The notes below the pieces were generated by a model, which saw only the letters and a list, made by a program, of their open reading frames with translations, ran no database searches and was not told where the DNA came from. 64,000 bases of DNA from Karalla daura (Eukaryota; Chordata; Actinopteri; Chaetodontiformes; Leiognathidae). The stretch covers positions 21,501,490 through 21,565,489 of the forward strand of contig CM055197.1 in NCBI GenBank assembly GCA_029224185.1. The letters run 5' to 3'. Shown here in pieces: positions 1 to 11,684 of this stretch. How positions within the stretch are numbered: position 1 is the stretch's first letter; each line of letters begins with the position of its first letter. The translations under genes and the position numbers were made by a program.

Positions 1-1228
1 AGTGAAGAAAGCTGACGCTATTTTTTGCAGGACAGCTGGATATTGAGATGAATTTGTTGGAGAGGTTTGCAATGTTGTTCAGTCCCGGTGCACACAAAGG
101 GGAATTGCCACATGTGGGCTGCGCTTAATCCACATCTGGAAACCAGCCATATGAAACACTGTAATTCACTTACCCCTTAAGTGTGTGCCACGAGGGCCAG
201 ACTCTGCCCACCTCAGTGTGTCTGCAACAGTATCTAATATTGTGTGCAAAGGTAACACGACCAACTATTCATATATACTGGAATTGAAATCGTTTAAGAT
301 CGTTGTATTGATTGTCAATGATCAATTGTATTTAATACTGCTGTGAAATGTCATGCATTGTAGACTAGAAGTAGTGATTCTAAAACTAAGGCTGTACATT
401 GGATGAATATCCGTATCTTCTATTTATAAAATTTATAATGCTTTAATGGTATTAATCCTACGATTGTTATGAAATTCAGATGACAAGGGTGCTTACAGTG
501 AAGGCATGAATTTTAATGGAAAAGATCATTTTCTTTTAGAAGTTTCAATTGTTGCCTTAAACAGTATATGCCTTTGGATTTTTTTTTTATTTATTCTTTT
601 TCGGAGGGGTTCTAGAATGCCTAATTTTTCGTAGACAATTGATTTAGGTTCTATAAAAAGTGATTGACGATGAATGTATATGCCCAGCACAACTATTGTT
701 CTCCACTAGTCCTCTCTAACTGATGTGCCTTCAATAAATTGGAATGCTCACAGAAAAGTCTGTCACCATCTTATTGTGGTTAAGGGTTTGAGAGTTTGAG
801 TGCCCTGGTGATCCCAGGAGCTGTGTTGCCCAGAGGGTTACTGGATTTACTACTCAGAAGGACTGCCACTGAGGGCGCGGTGGTCAGTTCACCATCCATG
901 GAGCATGCTCAGGTCAGTCCGAAGCAGGGGACGTGTCTGTCCTCCTTTGGGCCACTACCCAGGAAAGAGGCTGCAGCAGCTTGGTGCCCTGTTGGTCGGG
1001 CAACAGAAAAAGGTGGTGGTTCTGGCTTTCTGATCCTTGGTTGCTGAAACCAATAACAGGGTCACTCTAGTTTTGACTAGAGAAAAATGAACCCCTCCTC
1101 TACACACAGATCTGGTTCTGGAACCAGCCATCTTAATTACAACAGGACCTTCTATTTTTCTAGAGCTTCTCGAGGTGTGAGGCTATGGATGAATGTGACC
1201 TTACTCATAGCTTGCTGGCTCTCTAGTG
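1..1228. other. No gene recognised; unassigned unique DNA
   Basis: AT-rich, non-repetitive sequence without a convincing open frame. A reading frame at 796-1047 (83 codons) resembles nothing I know and has no clear splice or promoter context. I see no element ends here other than the target duplication at 1221-1228. Confidence 0.5.
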
Positions 1229-1312
1229 CAGTGTTTGTCAATCCTGCTGGAGCAGCAAACATCTAAAACATGCAGGACTGTGTTCCCCGAGGAGCAGGGT
1301 TGAAAACCACTG
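1229..1312. mobile_element. hAT-type MITE, 84 bp, with 8-bp target duplication
   Basis: The ends form an inverted repeat: CAGTGTTTGTCAATCCTGCT on the left and, reverse-complemented, CAGTGGTTTTCAACCCTGCT on the right (16-17 of 20 match). The element is flanked on both sides by the identical octamer CTCTAGTG (1221-1228 and 1313-1320), which is the target-duplication length of hAT transposases. The CAGTG start also fits hAT. It is too short to encode anything and is a non-autonomous, internally deleted copy. The intact duplication suggests fairly recent insertion. Confidence 0.75.
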
Positions 1313-1889
1313 CTCTAGTGGATCAAAGGGTTGTTCCCCTGCACCTTCAGGTCAGAGAATGACTTGTCCAGTCCGAACACACATGGTGTTAGTTGTTGGA
1401 CTGTGGTGCTTGTCACAGTGGGTCCATAAATAACACCTTGTTAGAGGATAAGGGCGTTCGTCAGTGCGCTTGGCACCAGGACATCCTTGCGATATCAATC
1501 CACACTTGGGTGAAGAGAGGAGCTGAGGTGTCAATTTACCACCACCTGGTGGTGAATTGGATCAGGTGGTGAAGGGAGATGCTGGACAGACTTGCAAGGC
1601 GCAAATTAAAAAAAGAACACCATATATACATGGACATCTCAAAAAAAGAGTGCTGTGAAAAGGTTCAGTATCTTCTGTCAGTCATTTCAGAGGGTGAAAC
1701 TTTTTATATGCATTACAAGTAGTGACATATTTCAAACTTTTATTTCTTGTAGTTTTGATGATTATGGGTTATAATGTGAACCTAAAATTCAGTGTATAGA
1801 ATATCACATTGGACCAATCAGAAAAGACTTTAAATGCCAATGTCAGGCTTTTGAAAAGTATGTCCATTTTTATGCACTAAATGTTGATT
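1313..1889. other. Unassigned; contains a short palindrome
   Basis: No gene seen. A near-perfect palindrome lies at 1533-1558 (12-base arms with one mismatch and a 2-base centre) and contains a CACCTG E-box-like core. From about 1680 the sequence probably belongs to the 3' non-coding part of the transposon relic that follows, read on the minus strand. Confidence 0.4.
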
Positions 1890-2112
1890 GGGCCTCCTTT
1901 TGCATGAATTACTGCATCAATGCACTGTGGCCTGGAGGCGATCAGCCTGCATTGCATTGTTGAGTCTGGTATCTCGCATCCTTCTCTTGATGACAGCCCA
2001 TATATTTTCCATGGGGTTCAGGTCAGGGGAGGTGGCTGGCCAGTCAAGCACAGTAACACCATCCAATTGTGAGGCACGATTAGAGCGTCGCATACGTAGG
2101 TCAAGGCATTGA
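1890..2112 (-). pseudogene. Tc1/mariner-superfamily transposase, C-terminal fragment
   Basis: Read on the minus strand, 2104 to 1920 gives a continuous frame ending at a TGA, with VLDWPATSPDLNPMENIW in the middle. The SPDLNP-E-N motif is the hallmark around the third acidic catalytic residue (E) of the DDE/D transposases of the Tc1/mariner superfamily, which cut and paste DNA in the nucleus. After the motif the frame runs IKRRMRDTRLNNAMQADRLQA. Only this C-terminal part survives. The first two catalytic aspartates and the N-terminal DNA-binding domain are not found upstream (2113-2300). It differs from the Tc1 relic at 3.8-4.5 kb in sequence and strand, so it is a separate family. Confidence 0.8.
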
Positions 2113-3769
2113 ACAGGTGACCAGATGGCCAGATGTGAATGTCTGCCAAGAAACAGGGGAGGAGAGGTGAAAGCTGCTGCAGGTGTGGGAGTAAAAATGT
2201 ATGATGTGTGGTGTGGGAAGGAAGAAATTTATTGTTTAACAAACTCAATTTCATTTTGTCAAGTTTTTGCACAAAATCATTTCATCTGGAGCTAGATATG
2301 TTGACTCTAATAATATTTAAGTAAATTATAAATTATATTTGTATTTTCACCTCAATAACAGTAATTTCACTTAAATTTACTTAGTAAATCCAATTAAAGC
2401 TATTTTGAATGTACTTAAATCATGTTTTTTTATTGTCCTCTTTCAAACCAATGAAATTGTGTAAAATTTGACTTTTTTAGCTACAATTAGTTCAGCTAAG
2501 CATCATATACCACACAGAACCACAAAATGTGTTTCGACAACCATCCTCATTATGATACCAACTCTTAACATTCCATATCAGAGCAGTCAAATGACCCAAT
2601 CAGATAAACATCTGTAAATACTAGGCACAGAGATGAGGGAAACACTGTTTTTTAACACACACATGAATTTCTTGTTTGTTTAGTGATTTATGTAATGCTG
2701 ATCCAAGACTTCACTGTCAACTGAGGTTGTTTTCATGGCATGAGAATTTGTGTATGATATACTGCCTGAAATCAATTAAGAGAAATTCCATTCAGTGAAA
2801 ATTCTCAATGAAAAGAGGCACACTGGAGGGAAACAAGCATGCATTTACCTCATTAATAAGGAAAAGTGCAAGCCACCTCAGTTTAATCTCTCCAGCACCT
2901 GGTCAACTTCTATCCTTCGGTAGGAGAAAGTTTTAGATATCTTCTCTCTTACATTTGATGCCCGTTTCTTTGTCTGACATCAACCCTCAGACTTTCCAGA
3001 CTGTTGACTTGTTGGAATTGCAGTTGTTTTAATCTTCCATGCAGAACATACTGGGGATAGAAAGAGACTACCTTTATTTTAAGTCAAGTCTTACGTTTTT
3101 TGTTTGTTTTTGTGGTTACAATAAATGTCACGTTCCTTGTTTCATGTCTGCGAATCTATATATAGTGAATCTGCGCATACTAACATCCAAAGGCTGCACC
3201 GCCGCGTCAAGCAGGTTAACTAACTAGGTGAAACGCAGACATATGCTAGCTGCACTCTTGTACCAACTTGCGTTTTGGTAAAACATTTGTAAAATGTTAA
3301 AACATGGTTAAAGTAAAACAAATACACACATGTTGTGAGCAAATTTGGATTCATTTAATTTTTTCAAGCTAGATTTCATTGAATGAATTCCGATTACAAT
3401 AATTTTATGTTGGAATCATTCATAGTGGAATCAAATAAGACAGATATTTCCATTAAAATACACTTGATATTAAATGTAACATCTACCAGGGGTCAGAATC
3501 ACTTTTTTCAGTGTAGGAGCAGAACTGATCAATGATAGTACTAACTTTCAATTGCAGAAAATGGTAAGTCTAGGTAGCCCTTGTTATCAAACAACAAATT
3601 CTTCCTCTTACTTGGCTTATAAGGATTCCACTTCTGGTGACTCCAATGCAATTTAAATTCTAGTCATTCAAATGAATTGAGTTGAAATTCCAAATTCAGA
3701 AATCCTTCCTACAGAGAAAAAGAAAGTCAAAGTGTAAGAGTACAGTATCACTACAGTATTCACTATCAA
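2113..3769. other. Unassigned AT-rich DNA
   Basis: No gene, RNA or element end recognised. The segment 2280-2480 is very AT-rich, with recurring TTAAATTTACTTA-like words that could be the remains of a MITE, but no clear inverted ends were found. The open frame at 3039-3227 has no recognisable product. Confidence 0.4.
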
Positions 3770-4470
3770 AAGGCTCTCAGAAACTGGGAAATGCTTGCTG
3801 GGGGGATTGCAGCTAGAAAGTCAGAAGAAGACAAAGAGGCCTGCCTGGACCATGAAACACCACGATTGAACTTTTGAAGACTGGAGAAAGATATTATGGA
3901 CTAATATGTATAAAAAATTGAAATCTTTGGTTCATCATGCAGGATATTTGAATGCTGTTGAGGAGGCAAAAAGCTGCTATTAAACATGGGGGGGGTATGA
4001 TGGTTTGGGGCTGTTTTCCTGAATCCAGGGTTGGTGACATACTGAATGAGAAGCAATACGGCTCCCACAGAATTCTACAGCACCACTGCCCACTGGTATG
4101 CAACTTGTTGGTCAGGGGTACATCCTACAGAGAGATAATGACCCAAAACACAAGTCATATGCTGTGCTATGCCAGAACTACCTCAGCAAAAAAGAACAAA
4201 ATGATAAGCTTGAAAACATGAAAAATCAGCAGTCTCCATAACTGAGCTGGAACAACGTTATTGAGCTGGTTTGGGATCAACTGGACAGAGAAGTGAACAA
4301 CCTACAAGTTTCATTGTAGAAGGTATGCTATGAGTGGGTTCAGCTGTTATATCTGCCAAGTGTGGCTAGTTTGATGAGTCAAACGTTTTGGATACATATT
4401 GGTCTATAAATTGATTCCATGATGCATAGGATAAAATCCAAGCACCCCTAAAATTTGAGAGATTTTTTTA
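3770..4470 (+). pseudogene. Tc1-family transposase relic
   Basis: This is a decayed Tc1-like transposase gene on the plus strand. Recognisable pieces in order: a helix-turn-helix-derived stretch near 3775-3850; a GGGxMVWGCF block near 3985-4020 (after a run of G); DNDPKHKS at 4134-4157, which carries the second catalytic aspartate; and NVIELVWDQLDRE near 4255-4290, which carries the third acidic residue. In the last motif the usual PDLNP before IE has been lost. Stops and frame changes separate the pieces, so no functional enzyme can be made. Terminal inverted repeats were not seen, so the ends given are approximate. Confidence 0.85.
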
Positions 4471-4509
4471 ACTGAATATCTTCCTTTTTTTGTACAAGCC
4501 AAAAAAGTG

Positions 4510-5000
4510 TCAAAACCATACAGTACTTAGTGAAGAAAAACAGTTTTGATAATGTCTAGACACTCTAGCTCTTCTTGAACCTTCTGTTATCCACAATAAC
4601 TTGGTCTTGTTGGTGTTCAAGACAACTGAGCACCATTGAGACAGGTGCTTCATCTCCTCTCTATAGTGAGTCTCACCTTCATATGATATGAGACCCACCA
4701 TGTTGCTGTCATCCACAAGCTTCACTACCAAGTTTGTGGAATGGATGCCAGAACATTCCTAGGTAAAAAAGAGTGAAAAGTGCTGGGCCAAGTGCCTAGC
4801 CCTGCATCATACCAGTGTTCAGTACCAGTTGGATAATGATGTCTGTCTGGAATACTTGGAGGTGGGTCCACTGATTGCTGGAGCTGAAGTTGTCGTGGCT
4901 GTTGAACAGCTCGATAGTGGCAGAGCCCTGGTGTTGAATGAAAACCAACAAATTAATTAAATGAAAAGGCTCTGGATGTTGTAGGGCTGTCGCAGGTATA
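4510..5000 (-). pseudogene. LINE reverse transcriptase fragment (L2/Rex1-like)
   Basis: Minus-strand piece of a CR1/L2/Rex1-group non-LTR retrotransposon. It contains a degenerate LVDDSNMVGLIS block near 4690-4725 (the active-site box that normally reads F/YADD), followed by YREEMKHLSQWC and VLNTNKTK, the usual order around RT motifs C and D in this group. Upstream on the same strand (4760-4990) is a poorer match to the motif B region before the active site, broken by stops. The first residue of the catalytic box has changed (V for A), so it is inactive. Both 5' and 3' ends of the element are missing. Confidence 0.75.
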
Positions 5001-5139
5001 GGAGGCACTATACCTGCACTATACCCTAGTGCCTTTGGAGGACAGAGTGAGAGGCAGTCCCCTTTTTAATAAGAGCACACTCTCTGGTCCCTCTAACTAC
5101 AGGGGATCATATACTGCTCAGTCCCCTTGGGAAATTGTA

Positions 5140-5870
5140 TACCAGGGTACTTGACGGGGATTGGGCTGTTAACTGAACCTCAGATTCAGCAGGAATGATG
5201 TGGATCTGCTCTATACTGTCTCAGTTTTGCTGGAGGGAGCATTGGAGTTTGCTCAACCAGTCCACATGTGCTTAGTGTTCCTGGAGAAGGCTTACAACTG
5301 TGTCTCCCTAGGTTTCTTTTTTGGAAGTGTTCCTGGAGTATGGAGTCTCTGTATTCTTGGAGTCAGAGTCTGGTTTGTGTTGGCATTAAGACAGACTCGT
5401 TTGATCCCCACCAAGGCCATTTTCCGCTATTTTTGTTCATAGGTTTTGTGGACAGAATCTCTGCGTAGGTGCAGCCAAGTGTCGGAAAGGGGCCGATTCG
5501 GTGGTCGTATGATTTCATCTCTGCTTTCTGCGGATGACATGGTCCCACAGGCCTCACAGAACAGTGACCTGAGGCTCACATTGGCACATTTTGCAGCACA
5601 GTGTTGATCAGCCCCGCTGAAATCATGTTTCTCAGCTGAGAAAGGGGATGAGCCTGTAGGAGAGGAGTTCAAGTATCTTTGGATCTTTGGATCTTGTCCA
5701 CGAGTTAGGGAAAAAGTGGGAGTGGGAGATAGACAGGTGATTGGGTTGGCTTGGAAATGTCAGCTGGCTTGGAACTGCCTCGGGACCCCTTCAAAGAAGT
5801 TGGTGGAAGTAACGGGGGGAGCAATCTGGGCTTTCATGGTTACACTGCTGCTCCCAGACCAGGGTAAATG
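5140..5870 (+). pseudogene. RTE/Rex3-like LINE reverse transcriptase relic
   Basis: Plus-strand degenerate reverse transcriptase. Visible landmarks are EFAQPVHMCLVFLEKAYNCV (5240-5300; RT motif A, with the usual aspartate replaced), GFVDRIS (about 5445-5467), the active-site remnant SADDMV (5527-5544), and EEFKYLWIF near 5665-5690. After that the sequence jumps to a stretch equivalent to the far C-terminus, a deletion of roughly the region that is still present in the related copy at 55.2-55.7 kb. The stops and frameshifts show that it is dead. The family label is from general resemblance and could be refined by alignment. Confidence 0.7.
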
Positions 5871-6352
5871 AAACATGCATGAGCACATGCATGATTTCAC
5901 TTGATTCAAATTATTTCATCCACAGGAACAAGATATTATTTTCCATTGTAATATTAATGGAATTATCAATATTGAATTTAACGAATTTAACACAAAAATC
6001 TTTCATTAAATCCAATAACAGTGCTATTCAAACCATTTAAAAGCCATGTTTCCACTATTAGAATATTGCACAAGTGTATCGTTATATGAAAATGTGCCAT
6101 GTCCTTCACACCTGTAGGCCATGGCCCTGGACAGCTTTCAGACCTGTGCGGGAGGGGTGTAGAACACGTCCCCAGTCCACCACCATAAATTTAAGATATG
6201 ATATTTTATATGCATTGAGTATATGCAATGTAATATGCAGTGTGAACCGAAATGAATTTTTCCTTTTAGTCACAATTTCTATTGTGTCAAAGCTTTCTGC
6301 ATCATTTGAGTGTTTCCACAACTCTGTAATTTGCATTTTATTATCAAAGATA
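5871..6352. other. Unassigned AT-rich DNA
   Basis: No feature recognised apart from flanking LINE sequence. The open frame at 6074-6379 has no recognisable product. Confidence 0.4.
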
Positions 6353-7240
6353 GACAGATCGATAGAGATAGTTTATTGATCCAGAGGGAATTTAAGGTCA
6401 GAGTCAAGTCAAGTCAAGTTAATCAAAGTATCAAACATATAAAACACATTACACACATAAAACACACAATAATAATAATAATCAATACATATAATAAGTT
6501 ATAAATGTTAAGTAATATAATAAGTAATGTAATAAGTAATAGGTAACACATATTATGTAAAAAATATGTAATGTAAGTAACAAGTAATTAATAAACTAAT
6601 AAATAATTAAGATGTACTAAGTAATTAAAAGATCAATTCAATAAGGTAGTAAATTAATTAAATAAGTAAAAAACTAAATTAAGTAAATTAAGTATTGCAT
6701 TGAATTGCACACTGCACATACAATTAGTATTAGAATGTATAAGTAATAAAATAGTATAAAAGTATATAAAGGTATATATAGTAATTAAAAGATAAAATCT
6801 AATGAGGCAGGGGTAACATTCCAAAGTGCAGTGCAGTGCAGTCCAGTCCATAATGTTTAGCTCAGCTCCTTCTGTGTGTCGTTGTAAAGCTGTATGGCCC
6901 TGGGGACAAAGGACCGCTGCAACCTATCAGCACTGCAGGACAGAGACCGGAGCCTGTTGCCGATCAGGCTCCTCTGGTTGATAAGGATATTGTGTACGGA
7001 GTGACGATTGTTGTCCATAATGGATCGCAGCCTGCATGCCCAACACAGACCCTGCCTTCCTCACCAGTCTGTCTAGCCGACCTGTGTCTCTCTTTCTGCT
7101 GCTGACCGCCGAGCACACACCGGCATAAAAGAGAACACTAGCCATTACAGACTGGTAGAACATAAGCAGGGGTTTGTTGAAGACACTGACGGATCTCAGC
7201 CTCCTGAGGAAGCAGAGCCTGCTCTGTCCTTTCATATAGA
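6353..7240 (-). pseudogene. LINE (L2/Rex1-like) 3' end: RT C-terminus, 3' UTR and tail
   Basis: Minus-strand, 5'-truncated non-LTR retrotransposon. It opens with KGQSRLCFLRRLRSVSV (7229-7180), FYQSVMASVLFYAGVC and RLDRLVRKAGSVLG, the post-RT region of fish L2/Rex-type ORF2. A one-base frame change near 7025 is followed by SIMDNNRHSVHNILINQRSL and by FVPRAIQLYND up to a stop near 6860. The 3' UTR (6840-6380) is AT-rich with many TAAGTAAT words. The element closes at about 6390-6353 with the terminal sequence CCCTCTGGATCAATAAACT and a short ATCT-like tail, as these elements typically do. Confidence 0.8.
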
Positions 7241-7323
7241 GTGCATCTATATATATGTATGTATGTATGTATATCTATGTATCTATATATATATGTATAT
7301 ACACACATATATACATATATACT

Positions 7324-7412
<89 letters not shown>

Positions 7413-7418
7413 TATATA
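7241..7418. repeat. Compound microsatellite ATGT / AC / GATA / GA
   Basis: Consecutive blocks of ATGT and TA (7245-7325), AC (7326-7354), TA, GATA (7364-7395) and GA (about 7393-7412). It abuts the truncated 5' side of the LINE fragment. Confidence 0.95.
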
Positions 7419-8194
7419 ATTAATGTAATTCTCTACATTAAGGACTCCTTCACAGAATGGCACATATCAAGTCTGATGTCTGTGTCATACCAGTAGCAGA
7501 TAACATCTTGCCATTACCCCTCTGCTCTTGTCATGATACATCAGGGACTGTTTGAAAAGCTTGTGTCTGAACTGGTCCAACAGGGATGGTTATTGGATGT
7601 CTTCAATATGTCAGATTTGACATTTGGAAGAGAAAGCGGTTGGCATTTGTCTCTTCACCAGGCCTGGCCATTGCGCTTCATGTATCATGTGGAGCTGCTT
7701 GGAGGAAAGAGAGTGAAAGGAAAGTTTATATATTGGCACAGACAGATGAACATCGCTTATTGGAGTGCATATGAGACAGATGGCTCCCATCCGTCTGGCT
7801 GCTGTATTGTTTTTAGTGATATATGAAGTCCTGCCCCGTTTACTCTGTTGATACTGTTGATTAATAATTTGTTCATTTACACTGAGAGAACATGTCTGTC
7901 AGGTGCACAGTATTAATTACTGGTGCTGAGCGCCTTTACCTGAATGAAATTAACGTTCAGAGGCCACTTGAATGAAAAGACAAAAAAACCCAGAACATTT
8001 TACTATATCTTGGAAAATCCAAACTTTAAAACTAGACTCATATTGAAATCAGAAAATGTAACTAAAGGTCTAGATCTACTGTAGGTCTATAAAAAAGGTC
8101 TAAAGGTCTATAAATCTACTGACAGCAATGTACTTCTTTTCAATTCAAACTTCTGTTGCTACACTGTCCAGACACCTTTTTGGCTTTGATTGAC
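7419..8194. other. Unassigned DNA with an unexplained 97-codon open frame
   Basis: An open frame at 7533-7826 (plus, 97 codons) starts MIHQGLFEKLVSEL and contains several aromatic residues, but I recognise no domain, and there is no obvious splice or promoter context. It is long enough to note but not to call a gene. Confidence 0.3.
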
Positions 8195-8617
8195 CATGGG
8201 TTCTCAACTGGTCTCACTCTGAGACCCCACATTTTCCCATGGTCATTCAGTCCTGACCCACTTTTATAGTTTTATCAGTTTTGATGGTTTCATGCTCTTG
8301 AGGATTTCATGCTCTCATTTGCCAGCACTTCACCACATACAACACACTGGGGTCTCTGGACCTTCTTATCCTCAATATTTGAAAATCCACACATTAAATT
8401 CCCCGGGGTCAAATTTACACTTTGCCATCTTATGTAACTTGTAACTCCTCGCAAACTTGAACTGAGCGTCAATCAAATTATAGTTACCGTGGTTACCGCG
8501 CCTCGTCGGCTGAAGTTATTTTTCAAAATAAAAGACCAAATTCTCAAACACCAGATCATTTACTTTTTTTTAACCAGCTGCATTTTTGGGTTGCAGGCCA
8601 CCAGTTGAGTACTACTG
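8195..8617 (-). mobile_element. hAT-type element remnant with BED-like zinc finger
   Basis: Imperfect terminal inverted repeats bound a 423-bp segment: CATGGGTTCTCAACTGGT at 8195 and, reverse-complemented, CAGTAGTACTCAACTGGT ending at 8617. On the minus strand (8390-8300) it encodes QRPQCVVCGEVLANESMKSS, a Cys-x2-Cys half of a BED-type zinc finger as found at the N-terminus of hAT transposases and their domesticated relatives. The histidine half and the whole catalytic domain are missing. The flanking octamers (8187-8194 and 8618-8625) no longer match, so the insertion is old. Confidence 0.65.
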
Positions 8618-10478
8618 ACTAAGACATTATTTGAAGAAACTTAAAATTGACAACACATCTAGAGATTTAGACCTTCCAAACATCTGCATAAAAAGGAACA
8701 TTTTAGCAAACACACCCAAGTTACAGAGCACTCATAGGGAAAGGCATGTATCTCAAGAACATACACGTGGATGGATAAATATAGTGACAGGAATATTCCT
8801 GAAGAGGGCAGCATTGACTCATGGTTACCATCATGTAACAGTGCCTGTAACACAAGGCCTTCGCTGAGCACTGAGCTCACTGCCATCAGGCTCAGCAGTA
8901 GGTATTTTGCTTGAGACTTCTGAGTGAAGGAGGATTTGAAATTCTCTCCTCATACGCTGTTTGTGCGCTTGCTCGAGCTTCTCTGACATAGGGGAAATGG
9001 AAGCGGCTGCCTTATTTGTTCGCTGAAAAATAACAAATCAGTGTTGGGGTTATTCAGATAAATGGCAAAATTAGTTTTCCAAAATCCTAGCTTTGCTCCT
9101 CATTCCCTACCTTAGACTCAAGGCTCAGAATATCAGCGAGACATGGGCTGAAAAAGAAGCTGGGAACGAAAGGGTAGCAAAAAATTGTCATAAACCCCTC
9201 CTCTCAGAAACGCACTGAAAGAAGAAATTACCTCATGGAAGTTAATGAAGTCTCACAAGTTGATGAGGGGAAAATTGCAGTGAAGAGGGGTCAGTGCTTT
9301 CTCTTTAGCCTTTCCCTCTTCCACGGAAAATGGCTGCGGTCAAGATCCATACTTTTAGAGGACGCTGAGCACTCCAACACAGAGATGGAGTAAGAGAGAT
9401 TGTGGAAGGGTGGGGTGAGGTGGGGGTGGGGATGGCGATGGGAGTGGGAGTGGGGGGCACCAAGATTAATAGTATTAAGTGGTAGCACTTGGCAATGTGG
9501 TAACATATCGTCTCTGTTCTCTATTCCACACTGATAGTTTCATAGACCTTGGCTTTACTCATTGACTTTTAGCTGTGATTTACAGGACTCAAATAATCTT
9601 GGGGGCTTTTCATCATTGTAGGACCTGCAAACATCGGCAGGAGTCATGTCAGCGGCAGTTTTCAAAACCTAAATATACAATATATAATGTATAATATAGT
9701 CTCCAGTCTGCACTTTGGATCATAAGTCATCACATTGAACCGAACAATTAACTTTTTTTGAGAGATCCCTTTCCCCTAGACAGCAACCTTTCCTTGGTTG
9801 TATGCCACTTGCAGATGATAAGAAATGTTTGTATTTATGTCCAAGATGACATTTTTGCATGCTCGCCTGCAAACTCACTTTCTAGATCACTGGCTGAAAA
9901 GTGCACAGTTTTATCTGATAGCCACACCATGCACTAATCTGGACCAGGATCTGATGGCACACCTCTGGGTCTCCTTCTCTGAAGATTTAAAGTGATTCTG
10001 TATGATGTTTGACATTTTTATTTTAAGGCTGACATATTGTGATTTTATGGCCAATGACCATGGATTTATTCACTTGTTTATTTATTTTTTGGGATTTTCT
10101 TTTACACAACAGTATTCAAGACGTTAAGAAGACAAGGTGGTATTGTGAAACTAATTTTTTTTTATTTATTTGTATTATGCTGTAAAATGAAGGCAGACAA
10201 TAAGATAATACACTTTCTTCATTATAGCACCCCCAACTCTACCCCTCCACCTTTTTTTTTATAGTGCTCACACTTTTATCTGCTCCTACATGCAGGTGTG
10301 TGGCACTGTGCACCCACAGCCTTGAAACCCTACTTCTCTCTCACTCTGCTGGGTCGGCCTTCTGATCGAGTTGCTCAGGGAGCCAACGAGAAGTCACTCA
10401 AGTCATCCTCACGTCCCTCTAATGAGCAAAGTGTCTAGTGGAAGCCGAGTCCAAGACAGCATGGGAACCCTAGCTCTC
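8618..10478. other. Unassigned DNA
   Basis: No gene or element recognised except the G-rich tract at 9405-9457. Several T-rich runs occur around 10080-10260. Confidence 0.4.
9405..9457 (+). repeat. G-rich tract, possible G-quadruplex
   Basis: At least six runs of three or more G lie within about 50 bases, separated by 1-8 bases. This satisfies the usual sequence rule for G-quadruplex formation. The minus strand is correspondingly C-rich. Confidence 0.6.
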
Positions 10479-10504
10479 ACACGCACACACACACACACAC
10501 ACAC
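10479..10504. repeat. (AC)n microsatellite
   Basis: About 13 AC units with one early CG interruption. Confidence 0.95.
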
Positions 10505-10952
10505 CGGGACACCGGAGCACTCACACAAAGAGGAATAAATGTGTGCACACGCCTTCAATGGGGTGAAATCCAGAGATTCAGGACCAAAGTCCTTGCTGCC
10601 TTTTTGTAACTTTTAAAGATCTCCTGGTGGTCTGGGTTGAAGACAGAAGAGAACACTCACATGTGTCACGTGTCTGCATGTCTGCCTGAGTGTGCATGTG
10701 TGGCTTGAGAAGGGAAGCAAGTTTGCTGGACCAGACAGGGAGCCATCATCAAAATCTCTTCTGGTCTATCTCAGCCCTTCAGCCCTCTACTTAAGAGCCA
10801 AAGAGGCAAGAAAAGCGACGGAATGTTAGATAAAGGGGAAAAATCGACAGGGTGATCTGGAGATAGAGAGTGAGAGGAGCAGCAGTGTAGAAGCCCCACA
10901 GCATGTCTGCAGCCTCTCTCCTATCGTGTGATACAGAAGCCTGCCTATGTGT

Positions 10953-10976
10953 ACGTGTGTGTGTGTGTGTGTGTGC
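10953..10976. repeat. (GT)n microsatellite
   Basis: About 11 GT units following a GTAC start. Confidence 0.9.
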
Positions 10977-11275
10977 TGGCGCACATGTTTCTTTACAGAT
11001 GTCCTTGAACAGAACCCCCTCAGCTCTGCGGATCCCTGCTGCCACTGGAGAACATTTGACAAGCAGCAGGCTCTTGTTAGAGCGCTGTCAAATTAAAGCT
11101 ATGTGTGTGTGTGGGTGTGAGAAAAAGAGAAAGTATTTCACAGGCTGTGTTCAGAGCCCTGTCAAATTAAAACTACCAAGCAAAGTGTGTGTGTGTCACA
11201 CGGGCAGGGCAAGGCCCATGTGATGGCAGTGGAAGCACAGAGCTCCTTTGTCTGTGTTTGTTTGTCGGTGAATAT

Positions 11276-11278
<3 letters not shown>

Positions 11279-11313
<35 letters not shown>

Positions 11314-11327
11314 CATGTGTGTGTGTG
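11279..11327. repeat. (GT)n microsatellite with interruptions
   Basis: About 14 perfect units, then AT and GC interruptions. Open frames across it are repeat translations. Confidence 0.9.
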
Positions 11328-11632
11328 AGAGAGGGAGATTTTCATGCATACATCTTTCACTTGTTTGCTACAAAGAAACACATATTGGTGTGAAGGAAGA
11401 GCCTAATGAGGTGTAAATAGAGTCTGAGGCCCTACAATTCCTTTGATTCAAGTTGCTCAAAGGGCAACTTTCATTTGTATTTGTATTTGTAAAACTCAAA
11501 ATGGCTGAATTAACAGGGCGAACGTCAGATGACAAATGATCTTTGAAACAAGGATGCTGCAGGGGTATGTACTGATACACTGACTTTATACGGTAGCAAT
11601 CCTTAATGTCTGTATCATTAACGGGACACAAA

Positions 11633-11633
<1 letters not shown>

Positions 11634-11683
<50 letters not shown>

Positions 11684-11684
11684 T
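11634..11684. repeat. (GT)n microsatellite
   Basis: About 21 GT units ending in a TATGTGTG variant. Confidence 0.95.

Noticed and set aside
1..128. Possible exon after TTTTTTGCAG at about position 30
   Set aside because: The frame (QLDIEMNLLERFAMLF...) reaches a stop after 31 codons, has no good donor and no codon bias. Not enough.
6460..6680. Independent AT-rich satellite (TAAGTAAT words)
   Set aside because: It lies inside the 3' UTR of the minus-strand LINE and is explained by it.
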